The translations under genes were made by a program, and so were the position numbers. This document shows positions 34,379-43,597 of a stretch of DNA of 53,450 bases, piece by piece. Origin of the DNA: Isotricha intestinalis. Its lineage: Eukaryota; Ciliophora; Litostomatea; Vestibuliferida; Isotrichidae. Each line of letters opens with the position of its first letter. Position 1 is the first letter of the stretch. A model generated the notes under the pieces. That model worked only from the letters and a program-made list of their open reading frames with translations, was not told where the DNA came from and did not search any database. The stretch lies in contig JAJJLU010003556.1 in NCBI GenBank assembly GCA_023807065.1, forward strand, positions 1-53,450. Reading direction: 5' to 3'.

Positions 34379-37000
34379 ATGGAAGACTTTTTTAAGGAAC
34401 TTATTTCAAAAAATTTTGAGCTTTTTGAACCAAAATTTAAAGAAGCTAAATCTAACTTAGAAACTAAAATAAAATTTGATTTAAATGGTTATAACGTTAG
34501 AATATGTTCTACCCCTATTAGATATAGGATTAAATTTGAAAATAAAACAAATAAAAACATTATAAAATTTACAATCTCACATTATTCAAGAAAAATGAAT
34601 TTTAAAAAGTCAAATAAGTCAAACTGGCATTTTATTGTTAATTCAGAAGATATAGAAAAATATATAAAAAAATATCAATTTGACCATCCAACATATTATA
34701 GTCTGGAAAAGAATAAAAATATAAGTATTTCATCAGGAGATTATAATAAAATTTTTGAAGATATTAAAATCAGTGAAATCTCAGATGATGAATATATAGA
34801 ATATATATCTCCAAATGACTTTGGTATTTTATCTTTAGAAGTTGATAAAATTTCAGAGTTTTATTTAAATATTCCAGATGATAATATATCTTTATTAATT
34901 AACAATGATAAATTTTTATATAACGATAAAAGAAATGAACTTATAAAAAAAATATCTTCATTTTATGATAATAACAATAAAACTTTTTTTTGGTTATCAG
35001 GTGGAAAAAAAATTGGAAAAACAATAACAATTAAATATTCGGTTTTAGATTCAACTGTATTTTATTTTAATTTTAAGATAATTAAATCAAAAAAACATTC
35101 AAACGATAAAAAAAAAAATATCTATCGTGAATGTATGAATTTATTTTTAAATAGAACTTACAAAGAATTTGAGCTATTTCATAAAAAAATTGAAAAAATT
35201 AAAGGATATAATAAAAATATATGGGATTTAATTAATGGATATTTAGAAGAAATTAATGAAAACAATAATATATTAAAGCCAATAATTGTGCTAGATGATT
35301 ATGATGATATATATATGAATGAAGATGAAATAATGGATGAAAATATTATTCATAATATTTCAAAATATAATAAATGTAAATTTATTATATGTGGAAATGG
35401 AAAATACATTAATCATTTAATGTTAAATTTTTTATCAAATAACAGTTATAGTAATAACTATGAAGTTGCTTATTATAATGATTTTGAAATTGAATTAAAC
35501 GGTAAAAAAGTATGTAATTTATTATATGAAGTTAATAAGAAAAATTGTGAAAAAGAAATTTTAGAATATTTAGGAAAAAAATATTTCAAAAAAGAAGATT
35601 TATTATTAAAATTAATTTCTTTTGAAGAATTAATAAAAATAAATTATCAATTTGATTTAAATGATTCTTATTTAAAGGAATTACCAATTCAATTTTTTAA
35701 ATTGGTATATGATAAAGAAAAAAAATACTATAATATCAATTACCTAAGTGAAGATTTATTTAATTTATATGAGCTCGAAATACAATTTTTAATTACTCAA
35801 AAAATAAAAATTAATGTAAATTTAAATGAAGATTTAGGAAAATTAAGTATTCTTCAAGGTTATATATTTGAAAGATTTATTATAGGATTAATTGAAATAA
35901 ATAAATTATTTAATGATTTGATTGTTCCGAAAGAAAATGTTATTAAAGTAGATGAGATATATAATTTAGATGAAAATAATGTTGAAAAAAAAGAAAATAT
36001 TAAAGATAATTATCCTATATTAATTAAACAAATTAAAGAAGGACTTTATTATGATTGTGTATTAATAATTAAAAAGCAGGAAGAAATCTACGGAGTATTA
36101 ATTCAAATTGGAATAAATAAAAAAAAGAGTTATATCTCAAATGTATTTTCATATACAACAATGAATTATGAAACATTAATTAAAGGATTAAAAAAAATAA
36201 CTAATCAAAATATTAAATTTCTTTCTTTATTATTTATTTTTAATAAAGAAAAACAAAATATTCTTTTTGAAAAATTAAATGATTACAAAAAAAGTTTAGA
36301 AAAAGAAACAAATGAAAATAATATTGTTATTTTAAAAAAAAATATTTCATCAATTTATATAGGAAAAAAATATACTAATGAATTTTTTATTCCTTATTTA
36401 GAATTTTCAAATAAAGACAATTTGCTATATTTAGATGAAGATATAATTGATAATCAAGAAAAATTTTTCAAATCATTTTGGCCTATTATTAATTTTCAAA
36501 AAGAAAATAAAAATAAAATCGGAAAATTAGATTATAAAGATTTTTTTGATAGTTTGGTTAAATATTTTGAACATGAAAAAGTTTCTGAAATTAAAATTCA
36601 TCTTGAAATATTAGATTATAAAAATGTTCTAAAAAATTTATTAACAATTTTTATTATTATTTTTATTTTAGAAAATAAAAAATTTGTTATTTTTAATGAT
36701 AAAAACGATAAAAAAATTAAATATCTTTTATATAATCAAAATATTCAAAAATTTACAGTTTTGAAAAAAAAAGAATTTTCAAATCAAATAAAAAATATGC
36801 CTTGTCAAATATTTTTATGTGAAAAAATATTTGATGAAAATAAAAAATCTTTTGAAGAACAAAATAATATAGTTGAAAAAAAAATATTTCAAAATGTGAA
36901 AAAAAGAAAAGTTCCTAGTGGTTTTGAAGAGGAGAAAGAAAAAAAAGAAAAAGAAGATAATAAAAATTTCAAGAAAAACAGAAAAAAAAGAAAAAAATAA
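34379..37000 (+). CDS. Crinkler-like P-loop NTPase / PD-(D/E)XK-like protein with nuclear-type tail
   Basis: An 873-residue protein. An unassigned N-terminal region (1-175) is followed by a P-loop NTPase: Walker A GGKKIGKT (208-215) after FFWLS, and Walker B IIVLDDYDD (302-310), then a sensor-like KFIICGNG and helical regions. From about 545 a strand pattern, YYDCVLII (Asp559) then IYGVLIQIG (Gln576), resembles the restriction-fold core of Crinkler/RHS-type effectors, where an Asp precedes a strand ending in Q/E-x-T/K. The extreme C-terminus is strongly basic (KKRKVPSG at about 841-848 and a Lys/Arg-rich end), a plausible nuclear localisation signal. Crinklers are found in oomycetes and free-living protists as NTPase-nuclease fusions; the assignment here is by architecture only. 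A STAND-type ATPase without nuclease activity is the main alternative. TAA stop; the start is the first ATG, preceded by TTTTAATTTT. Confidence 0.72.
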   Translation: MEDFFKELISKNFELFEPKFKEAKSNLETKIKFDLNGYNVRICSTPIRYRIKFENKTNKNIIKFTISHYSRKMNFKKSNKSNWHFIVNSEDIEKYIKKYQFDHPTYYSLEKNKNISISSGDYNKIFEDIKISEISDDEYIEYISPNDFGILSLEVDKISEFYLNIPDDNISLLINNDKFLYNDKRNELIKKISSFYDNNNKTFFWLSGGKKIGKTITIKYSVLDSTVFYFNFKIIKSKKHSNDKKKNIYRECMNLFLNRTYKEFELFHKKIEKIKGYNKNIWDLINGYLEEINENNNILKPIIVLDDYDDIYMNEDEIMDENIIHNISKYNKCKFIICGNGKYINHLMLNFLSNNSYSNNYEVAYYNDFEIELNGKKVCNLLYEVNKKNCEKEILEYLGKKYFKKEDLLLKLISFEELIKINYQFDLNDSYLKELPIQFFKLVYDKEKKYYNINYLSEDLFNLYELEIQFLITQKIKINVNLNEDLGKLSILQGYIFERFIIGLIEINKLFNDLIVPKENVIKVDEIYNLDENNVEKKENIKDNYPILIKQIKEGLYYDCVLIIKKQEEIYGVLIQIGINKKKSYISNVFSYTTMNYETLIKGLKKITNQNIKFLSLLFIFNKEKQNILFEKLNDYKKSLEKETNENNIVILKKNISSIYIGKKYTNEFFIPYLEFSNKDNLLYLDEDIIDNQEKFFKSFWPIINFQKENKNKIGKLDYKDFFDSLVKYFEHEKVSEIKIHLEILDYKNVLKNLLTIFIIIFILENKKFVIFNDKNDKKIKYLLYNQNIQKFTVLKKKEFSNQIKNMPCQIFLCEKIFDENKKSFEEQNNIVEKKIFQNVKKRKVPSGFEEEKEKKEKEDNKNFKKNRKKRKK

Positions 37001-37374
37001 ATATTTAATTGTTAATAAAGTTAGAAATAATAAACAATAAATATATGTAAAAAAAAAAATCAATTTTTCAGAAAACAATACAAAAAATATTAAAAAATAG
37101 ATAAAGAATAGATTATCATTATTCTTTGAAGTTGTATTAATTCTTCTTTTTTTCCTGCCAACGAATTCTTTCTAAATTTAATCTGACTTCGTGTTTCTGA
37201 AAATTTTCATAATAAATTGAAATTATATTGTTGAAAAATTTTTTGTTCAACAAAAGCCATCAATTTATCTTAAATAAAATACATCCAAAAAAAATAAAAA
37301 TTAATATCAATTTAATATTCCATTTATTAAACTCAATAATAAATTCTTTTAAATAATTTAAAAATAATAAATAT
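37001..37374. other. Short convergent spacer with a coding-like minus-strand fragment
   Basis: Lies between the convergent Crinkler-like and aldo-keto reductase genes. A minus-strand open frame with one in-frame TGA is listed separately. Nothing else is seen; both 3' ends and polyadenylation regions must be here. Confidence 0.4.
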
Positions 37375-37386
37375 TTAATCTTCACT
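37137..37386 (-). pseudogene. Coding-like frame without ATG, split by one TGA
   Basis: Immediately downstream of the aldo-keto reductase stop and on the same strand, one frame reads KEFIIEFNKWNIKL, a hydrophobic helix (ILIFIFFGCILF), KIN, TGA (37260-37262), then WLLLNKKFFNNIISIYYENF and QKHEVRLNLERIRWQEKKKN before TAA at 37137-37139. The charged end is unlike random AT-rich translation and uses more G+C than the surroundings. There is no in-frame ATG. It may be the 3' remnant of a lost gene; an unrecognised split gene is the alternative. Family not recognised. Confidence 0.3.
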
Positions 37387-38241
37387 CATTTTTCTTTCAG
37401 ATAATCTTTTAATCATTGATTCTAAATCTTTACAGAAAAGAGCTTCTCCTCCTTTTTTTAAACTAGATATTTTTTCCATATCTTCATTACTAATTTCAAA
37501 ATCAAAAACATTAAAATTATCTTTAATATGTTCTGGATTAATAGATCTAGGTAAAACAATATTTCCTTTTTGTAAATGCCATCTAATTAAAATTTGAACA
37601 ACACTTTTATTATATTTTTTAGAAGCTTCAACTAAAACATTTTCACTTAATAATTTTTTATCTCCTCTTCCAATAGGTGACCAAGCTTCAATAGGGCAAT
37701 TATATTCTTTCATTTGTTCTCTTAAATCATCATTAGGAAAATAAGGATGACATTCAACTTGATTGACAGCAGGTTTAATAGTACAATTTTTTAAAATTTT
37801 ATCCAAATGTTCTCCATAAAAATTAGATAATCCAATATTTTTTAATTTACCTTCTTTAACACATTCTTCCATTTCTTTCCATGCAGAAACATAATCTCCA
37901 AAAGGCCAATGAATTAATAATAAATCTAAATATTCCATATTTAATCTTTTTAACATTCTTTCAATTGCTTTTTTTGTTTTTCCTTCTGCACATTCATTTG
38001 CCCAAATTTTAGAAGTAATAAATATTTCATTTCTTGGAATACCACTTTTTTTGACTGCCTCTCCTACTCCTTTCTCATTGTGATATGCATGTGCTGTATC
38101 TATATGACGATATCCTATTTTTAATGCTTCTAAACATGATTTTTCTGTTAATTCATCTCCTTCTATTTGAAATACTCCAAATCCTATTTGAGGAATTTTA
38201 TTATTTGTATTTAAAGTAATGTAAGTTTGAGTTTTTTCCAT
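37375..38241 (-). CDS. Aldo-keto reductase
   Basis: A 288-residue (alpha/beta)8-barrel NAD(P)H-dependent carbonyl reductase. The catalytic tetrad is complete: Asp48 and Tyr53 (HIDTAHAYHNE), Lys78 (ITSKIW) and His111 (LLLIHWP). The substrate/cofactor signature GLSNFYGEHLDKIL, the QVECHPYFP strand and the C-terminal cofactor segment LPRSINPEHIKDN are present. The length is at the short end for the family and resembles bacterial 2,5-diketo-gluconate-reductase-type AKRs rather than longer animal AKR1 forms. No targeting peptide, so probably cytosolic. Substrate cannot be told from sequence. Compared with neighbours it is unusually conserved and free of Asn/Lys insertions, which would fit a recent bacterial origin later adapted to local codon use, but this is inference. 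First ATG used; TAA stop. Confidence 0.95.
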   Translation of the reverse strand: MEKTQTYITLNTNNKIPQIGFGVFQIEGDELTEKSCLEALKIGYRHIDTAHAYHNEKGVGEAVKKSGIPRNEIFITSKIWANECAEGKTKKAIERMLKRLNMEYLDLLLIHWPFGDYVSAWKEMEECVKEGKLKNIGLSNFYGEHLDKILKNCTIKPAVNQVECHPYFPNDDLREQMKEYNCPIEAWSPIGRGDKKLLSENVLVEASKKYNKSVVQILIRWHLQKGNIVLPRSINPEHIKDNFNVFDFEISNEDMEKISSLKKGGEALFCKDLESMIKRLSERKMSED

Positions 38242-38951
38242 TTGATTTTCTTTTTTTTTATATTTTTTCTTTTTTAGAAAGTGTTTATATAGGATTATGT
38301 TAATATTATTTTGGGAATATTTTTTTATTAAAATTATTTTTTTTTTGATGAAAAGGATGTTGGGCTTTCAATTTTTTTTTTTCAAAATATTTTTTTTTCA
38401 TAATTTCATTTTTTATTAAAATTTTGATAAAAATATAAAATTAGGATATTTTTTATTTTTTTAAAAAATGTTTAATTTGGATTTCTTGAAACTTGTTTTG
38501 ATTTTGAGATAATAAATAATAATTAAAAGCACAATCTTTACTTAAAGTTAAAACAAATATAAAAATTAATAAATTATTTAGGAACTTAAAATAAAAATAA
38601 TATTAAAGTTAATATTATAAGGATTAAATATCATAAATTTATTTTTCAATTAATTTTTTTTATTTATAAAAATATTAAAATTTGAATTTTAGACTATTTA
38701 AATTTTCAATTTTTCTTATTGTTTTATTTTTAAAGTAAGAAAATATCTTTCTTTTATTAGACATAATAAAATAATTTATCATTTTTTTTTATTTAAATTC
38801 AAAAAGAACTATAATATAGAAAATGTTTAAAATATTTTATCATTCTATGATAATCATAAAAAATATGATTTATCAATGAATAGTATAAAATATATATTTA
38901 AGTCAAATTTTAATTTTTTAATATTAATTTTTAAAAAAATAAATTAGAATA
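38242..38951. other. Divergent promoter spacer
   Basis: About 0.7 kb between the divergent aldo-keto reductase and WD40 genes. T-rich tracts lie next to the reductase start. No coding segment or distinctive repeat is seen. Confidence 0.45.
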
Positions 38952-40400
38952 ATGAAAAGCGAAAAAAATAGTGAAAAGATTATAGAAAAAAAAATTAATG
39001 AATATCAAATTCAATTAATTCCTCAATTAGACTCAATAATTATGTTAATCAATCATATTAATTCTTTTAATATATTTGAATCAAATTTTAAATTACAATA
39101 TTTCCAATCATTATTTTCTTGTAATTTTACTATTGAAAAATTGGTTGAATATTTATCTTCCATTATAGAAAACAAAAATTACAAAATTCAAGAAAATGAA
39201 TCGAAATTAAAATTAATAATAAATAAAACTGCCACTCAAAATATTGAATTAATATTAAATGAAAAAGAATATTTTTCAAGAGAAATAGTTATAAAATTAA
39301 TTTATGAAATAAAATATGTAAAAGAGTCATCCATAAATGAAATAAATAAATTAAAAAATATAAAATCACTAAATGAAAAAGAAAAAAAAATTGAAAAAGA
39401 GGAAAATAAAAAATTAAAAGAAGAAATAAAAAAATATGAAAATAAAATAAAGGAAATGAAAAAAAAAATAAAAAAATTAGAAGATTTTTGCCTTAATAAA
39501 AATATTCAACCAAAACAATTTTTAAAATACATTAAATATATTCAAATTCATGATGATTTAATTAATTGTATATCAGTTTTTCCTTCAGGAAATATTGTTT
39601 CTGTTTCAAAAGACAAATCAATTAATATTTATGATATTTCTTTTAATATTTTACAACAAATTAAAAATGCTCATGATGATAGTATTTCATATATTAATGT
39701 TAAAAATGAAAATAATTTTGTAACTTGTTCTGGTGATAAAACAATAAAAACTTGGATTAAAAAAGAAAATCAATTTATGATAAATTTAATTATTTATAAT
39801 GCTCATAATGATTATATAAATAAAGCATTATATTATAGAAATAAAAATATAATTTCATGTTCAGATGATAAATCAATTAAAATATGGGAAGAAAATAAAA
39901 ACAAATATCAAAATATTTCTATAATCATGAATTCTTATAAAATATGGTCAATATTATTATTAGAAGATAAAAATATCTTCGTATCTGCAGGAGATGAAGG
40001 AACTAAATTATGGAATTTAAATAATTCAGAATTAATAATTCATTTTAAAGAAATATGTTGTAATAGCTTAAATGGTTTATGTAGATTTGATAATGAAAAA
40101 ATTATTGTATGTCATCATAAAAATAATTCATTTAAAGTAATATCTATATTAAAAAAAAAAATAATTAAAATCATAAATCATCCTTTTTATTCTTGTTGGG
40201 GAATAAATATAATTGAAGATAAAGGAATATTTTTAATTGGGAATTATAATGATATAAAAGTTTATAATAAAGATAATTATGAATGTATTCAAACAATTAA
40301 AGATGCTCATAGTGATTATATTACTGGCTTTATTGAATTAAAGAATAAAATAGTTGTATCATATGGATATGAAAATATAATCAGACTTTGGTCATTTTAA
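38952..40400 (+). CDS. Coiled-coil WD40-repeat protein
   Basis: A 482-residue protein. The N-terminal 130 residues are helical. A strongly charged coiled coil follows (about 140-180, Lys/Glu heptads such as KEEIKKYENKIKEMKKKIKK). From about 195 to the end there is a seven-bladed WD40 propeller: blades end in SKDKSINIYD, SGDKTIKTW, SDDKSIKIW, AGDEGTKLW, NNSFKVI, NYNDIKVY and YENIIRLW, several with the preceding His of the GH/AH-to-WD pattern (AHDDSI, AHNDYI, AHSDYI). The last blade ends at the C-terminus (RLWSF), so the propeller is complete. No catalytic domain. Probably a scaffold; the coiled coil would give oligomerisation. The specific partner or complex cannot be named. First ATG, TAA stop. 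Confidence 0.88.
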   Translation: MKSEKNSEKIIEKKINEYQIQLIPQLDSIIMLINHINSFNIFESNFKLQYFQSLFSCNFTIEKLVEYLSSIIENKNYKIQENESKLKLIINKTATQNIELILNEKEYFSREIVIKLIYEIKYVKESSINEINKLKNIKSLNEKEKKIEKEENKKLKEEIKKYENKIKEMKKKIKKLEDFCLNKNIQPKQFLKYIKYIQIHDDLINCISVFPSGNIVSVSKDKSINIYDISFNILQQIKNAHDDSISYINVKNENNFVTCSGDKTIKTWIKKENQFMINLIIYNAHNDYINKALYYRNKNIISCSDDKSIKIWEENKNKYQNISIIMNSYKIWSILLLEDKNIFVSAGDEGTKLWNLNNSELIIHFKEICCNSLNGLCRFDNEKIIVCHHKNNSFKVISILKKKIIKIINHPFYSCWGINIIEDKGIFLIGNYNDIKVYNKDNYECIQTIKDAHSDYITGFIELKNKIVVSYGYENIIRLWSF

Positions 40401-40618
40401 AAATATTTTTGTTACTTTATTTATAAAAATATGAATTATTTTAATTATTATTAACTATTGCTACCTATTTTCTTCTTTATTTAAATTTGATATTATTTTT
40501 ATTAAACAGTTTCTAATATGAATAATTAATTTTAAAATAAAAGGAAAAATTAAAAAAAACTATAAATAAATAATAATATTTACATTTTTATATATATAAT
40601 CATCCTAAAATTACTATT

Positions 40619-41881
40619 TTATTTAGGAAGACCAAATCCATTTCCTATAGCACTTTTAAATTGTGAAATTGTGGATTTTTTAAATTTATTTAAAAGAAAC
40701 TTTGGAGGACCTAAATTTCTTAAAATTAAAAATAATTGATCTTCCTGTTTTTTTTGTACCTTTTTAATTAATTTTGGTTTTATATTTAATATTCCATCGT
40801 TGAAGTATTCTCTTTCTTCTTTAAGTCTATGAATTAATGATGAAACCCTTTTTAAATTACATTTACTTATATTTGATCTATTACTTGGAAAAAGATTATC
40901 ACGAATATCAGGTATTTCATATGGATCTTCATTAATACCCATTATAATATTTGCAAAGTTTTCTGAATTTGAACGAATTTTTTTTTTTTCTTTACTTTTT
41001 TGATGTTTTATAAAATATTTAAATTCCTCATTAGATATTCTATTGCTTTTATATTCTCCTTTAAAAAATGTTTTTTCCCATATATTCTCTATATTATTTG
41101 ATAATATGTTTTCTTCTTCTTTTGAAGGTACATAATCTTCACAATTTTTTAATGATTTTTTTAATTTATTGAAATTATTTAATTTTATTTTTGTTCTTTT
41201 TCTTTTCATTTCTTCTAATATATTTAAATATTTATTACCTATTTTTGCTAATTTTTTAGAATAACCAATATTCATTTCTGTAATTCCTCTTGTTAAACCA
41301 AAATTATTTATTAATATTTTATTCATTTCAATATTATTTGTTGGTTCATTAATTAATCTCTTTTTTGAATTAACTTTATTATTCTCATCTAACTTTATAT
41401 TATCTTCAAACAAAGTTTTATTATCTTTAATTGTAAGTCCTAAGGAACTTTTATTCCTAAATCTAATTTTTTTTATTTTATCTAAGCCATATTTTTTCTC
41501 AATTTCCATATGAAATTTATGATTTAACTGAAATTCATCAATTAATGCTTTTAATTTTCTTCGATAATTATTTTTATCTTCATAATTATTTTTAATAATA
41601 TTACTTGATATATTTGTACTTGAATTCAAAGAATAAGAGTTAAATAATTTTGAAGAAATTAAATTCTTTGTTTTTTTTGATATACCGGTTTTGAAATTTT
41701 CTTCTGATTTTATTGTATCTAAATTACCAGATAAATATAAAGTTTTTATCGATTTTTTAACAATATTATTAGTAAAAGGGATTTGTTTTTGAAACATATG
41801 AAAATTGGTATTTAATTCTCTGGAAAATATATTTTTTACTTTTTTTCTTGAATTATTTTCAATAAAACAATTTTCTTTCAT
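40619..41881 (-). CDS. Hypothetical basic, low-complexity protein
   Basis: A 420-residue protein I do not recognise. It is rich in Lys, Asn, Ser and Arg, with no signal peptide, membrane segment or catalytic motif. The N-terminal 110 residues look disordered; the middle (about 115-260) has helical charged stretches (KLKALIDEFQLNHKFHMEIE, NILEEMKRKRTKIKLNNF). A more ordered part includes DPYEIPDIRDNLFPSNRSN and LKRVSSLIHRLKEEREYF, and the end is FKSAIGNGFGLPK. It could be a cytoskeletal or nucleic-acid-associated protein, but nothing specific supports either. It converges with the WD40 gene, leaving a spacer of about 220 nt. Composition matches neighbours, so transfer is not suggested. Confidence 0.75.
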   Translation of the reverse strand: MKENCFIENNSRKKVKNIFSRELNTNFHMFQKQIPFTNNIVKKSIKTLYLSGNLDTIKSEENFKTGISKKTKNLISSKLFNSYSLNSSTNISSNIIKNNYEDKNNYRRKLKALIDEFQLNHKFHMEIEKKYGLDKIKKIRFRNKSSLGLTIKDNKTLFEDNIKLDENNKVNSKKRLINEPTNNIEMNKILINNFGLTRGITEMNIGYSKKLAKIGNKYLNILEEMKRKRTKIKLNNFNKLKKSLKNCEDYVPSKEEENILSNNIENIWEKTFFKGEYKSNRISNEEFKYFIKHQKSKEKKKIRSNSENFANIIMGINEDPYEIPDIRDNLFPSNRSNISKCNLKRVSSLIHRLKEEREYFNDGILNIKPKLIKKVQKKQEDQLFLILRNLGPPKFLLNKFKKSTISQFKSAIGNGFGLPK

Positions 41882-42962
41882 TGAATTTAATTATTTTTCA
41901 TTAAATAAAATATATAATAAAAAAAGAAAGATCAAAAAATCATTCAAAATAATGGTAAAAAGAAAATTATTCATTTAAAAGGATTATTTTTGGTTATTTT
42001 TATTCACCATATTATTTAAAATAATGAGGATTTAAAATAACCAAAACTTTTTAAAAAAATATTGATGTTTATTTTTAACCAATATATAAAACCATTAATA
42101 TAAAAATAAAATTTAAATATTTATTTATTTTTTTTAACACTATTTAAACATAAATTAATTGATTTAATAAAATTAAATCAATTAATATGATAATTAAAAA
42201 AAAATGTTTAATTTCAATATATATTTTTATATCTGTTAGTTTCCATGTTATAATTTGTGTTATAATTTGTATATTTTTTATTTTAAAAATAAAAGTATAA
42301 TAAGATATCCATGAGTTTTATTATTTGCTTATATTTTCTTACATACTATATAATTAACATTAGATAATATTTAATGAATGTATTTCAGTTGATGTTTATA
42401 TATTTAATTTTTTTTTGAATATATTTTGAAAAATTTAAATTAATTTATGAGATTTTATAGAATATTTTTTTATATTTTCCCTTGATAATATTTAATCTAT
42501 ATATTATCTTTTTATAATTTTTTTTATATATATTATCTGAGAACAGTTTTATTAATAATTTTTTATAAATTAAATAAATGGTTATTCATTGATTTTATTA
42601 TTTTTTTCTTTGATAAATAAATATATTATTTTCACAAATTAAAAAAAATATTAAAATCATAAATAAAAAAATATAGATATTATCATAAATAAATAACCCT
42701 GTAAAGGAAAAAGAAATAGATATTAATCAAATGAAAAGAAATAATATGAGTTTTATATGTATGAAAAAGTTACAATATAGGATTAAACAGAAAAAAAAAG
42801 AACTATCAAATTGTTTATTTTTCCTTTCTTTACCATAAATTCTCAAATTTAGTATTATTAAAATAGAAACTTCATTTTTTTTATTTAAAAAAATAAATCA
42901 TTTTTGAATTTTCAATTTTTTCACAAATGTCTTAATTTATTTTAATTATTATATTCTATAAA
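41882..42962. other. Divergent promoter spacer with a perfect hairpin
   Basis: About 1.1 kb between the unknown basic-protein gene and the Rab-like gene. No coding segment. It contains the perfect 15-bp inverted repeat at 42154-42186 (listed separately) and, at its right end, the 5' flank shared with the inverted duplicate at 3490-4300. Confidence 0.45.
42154..42186. repeat. Perfect 15-bp inverted repeat, 3-nt loop
   Basis: ATTAATTGATTTAAT (42154-42168) and its exact reverse complement (42172-42186) flank AAA. It could extrude as a hairpin in DNA or RNA. Function unknown; the composition of the region makes short palindromes common, but 15 perfect pairs including two G:C pairs is longer than others noticed here. 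Confidence 0.6.
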
Positions 42963-43597
42963 ATGGGAAATCAATCAAATTCAGAGAAAATAATAGAGGA
43001 AGAAAAAACACAAAATATTGAACAAAAAACAAAAGAAAAAAATGAGAAAGAAAAAATACAAAAAATATCTTTAAACATGAAACCTTTGAAAATAGCAATC
43101 CTTGGTGATTCAAAAGTTGGCAAAACCAATTTTATAAGAAAATCAATGAATGAACCTTTTCAATTAGAGTATACTCAAACGATAGGTAAAAAATAAATAA
43201 TTAAATATTAGGAGTTGAATTTATGACATCTTTTTATTTGTTCAATCAAAGGAAATATAAAATACAATTTTGGGATACTGCAGGTCAAAAAAAATATCGT
43301 AATATAATATTTGAATATTGTAAGGGGTCTAATGGTTTTATTTTCTTATATGATATCACTAATAGAGAATCTTTTGATAATATTCTTGATTTTATAAAAA
43401 TAATAAAAAATTGTAAATCTGCTATTTTGGTTGGAAATGTATGTGATTTAAAAGATCAAAGAAAAGTTAGTTATATGGAAGGAATGAATTTAGGAAAGCA
43501 ATATAATATAAATTTTTTCGAATCTTCAGCTAAAACCGGTAAAAATATAAAAGAAATAATGAATCTTTTATTAAAAAAAATATTAGATGAAAATTAA
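42963..43597 (+). CDS. Rab-family small GTPase, predicted myristoylated, not prenylated
   Basis: Two exons, 42963-43185 and 43212-43597, give 202 residues once the 26-nt intron is removed; the junction restores the switch-I text QTIGVEFM. Motifs: P-loop GDSKVGKT, WDTAGQ with the catalytic Gln, FLYDITNRESFDNI, ESSAKTGKNIKEIMN. The guanine-specificity motif is GNVCDL, so the Lys of NKxD is Val, which should weaken nucleotide binding. The protein ends ...LLKKILDEN with no C-terminal Cys, so it cannot be geranylgeranylated, while the N-terminus MGNQSNSEK is a good N-myristoylation signal, as in the myristoylated Rab5-like proteins of plants and apicomplexans. An extra charged 35-residue N-terminal segment precedes the fold. 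Likely membrane-trafficking regulator; exact Rab class not assigned. A decayed inverted copy lies at 3595-4231. Confidence 0.9.
43186..43211 (+). other. 26-nt spliceosomal intron
   Basis: GT (43186-43187) to AG (43210-43211), entirely A/T between the borders. It sits in a Gly codon (phase 1) of the conserved TIGVEF switch region and contains an in-frame TAA. Removing it restores a continuous Rab reading frame. The same intron is kept in the pseudogene at 3595-4231 with its donor mutated to AT. Confidence 0.92.
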
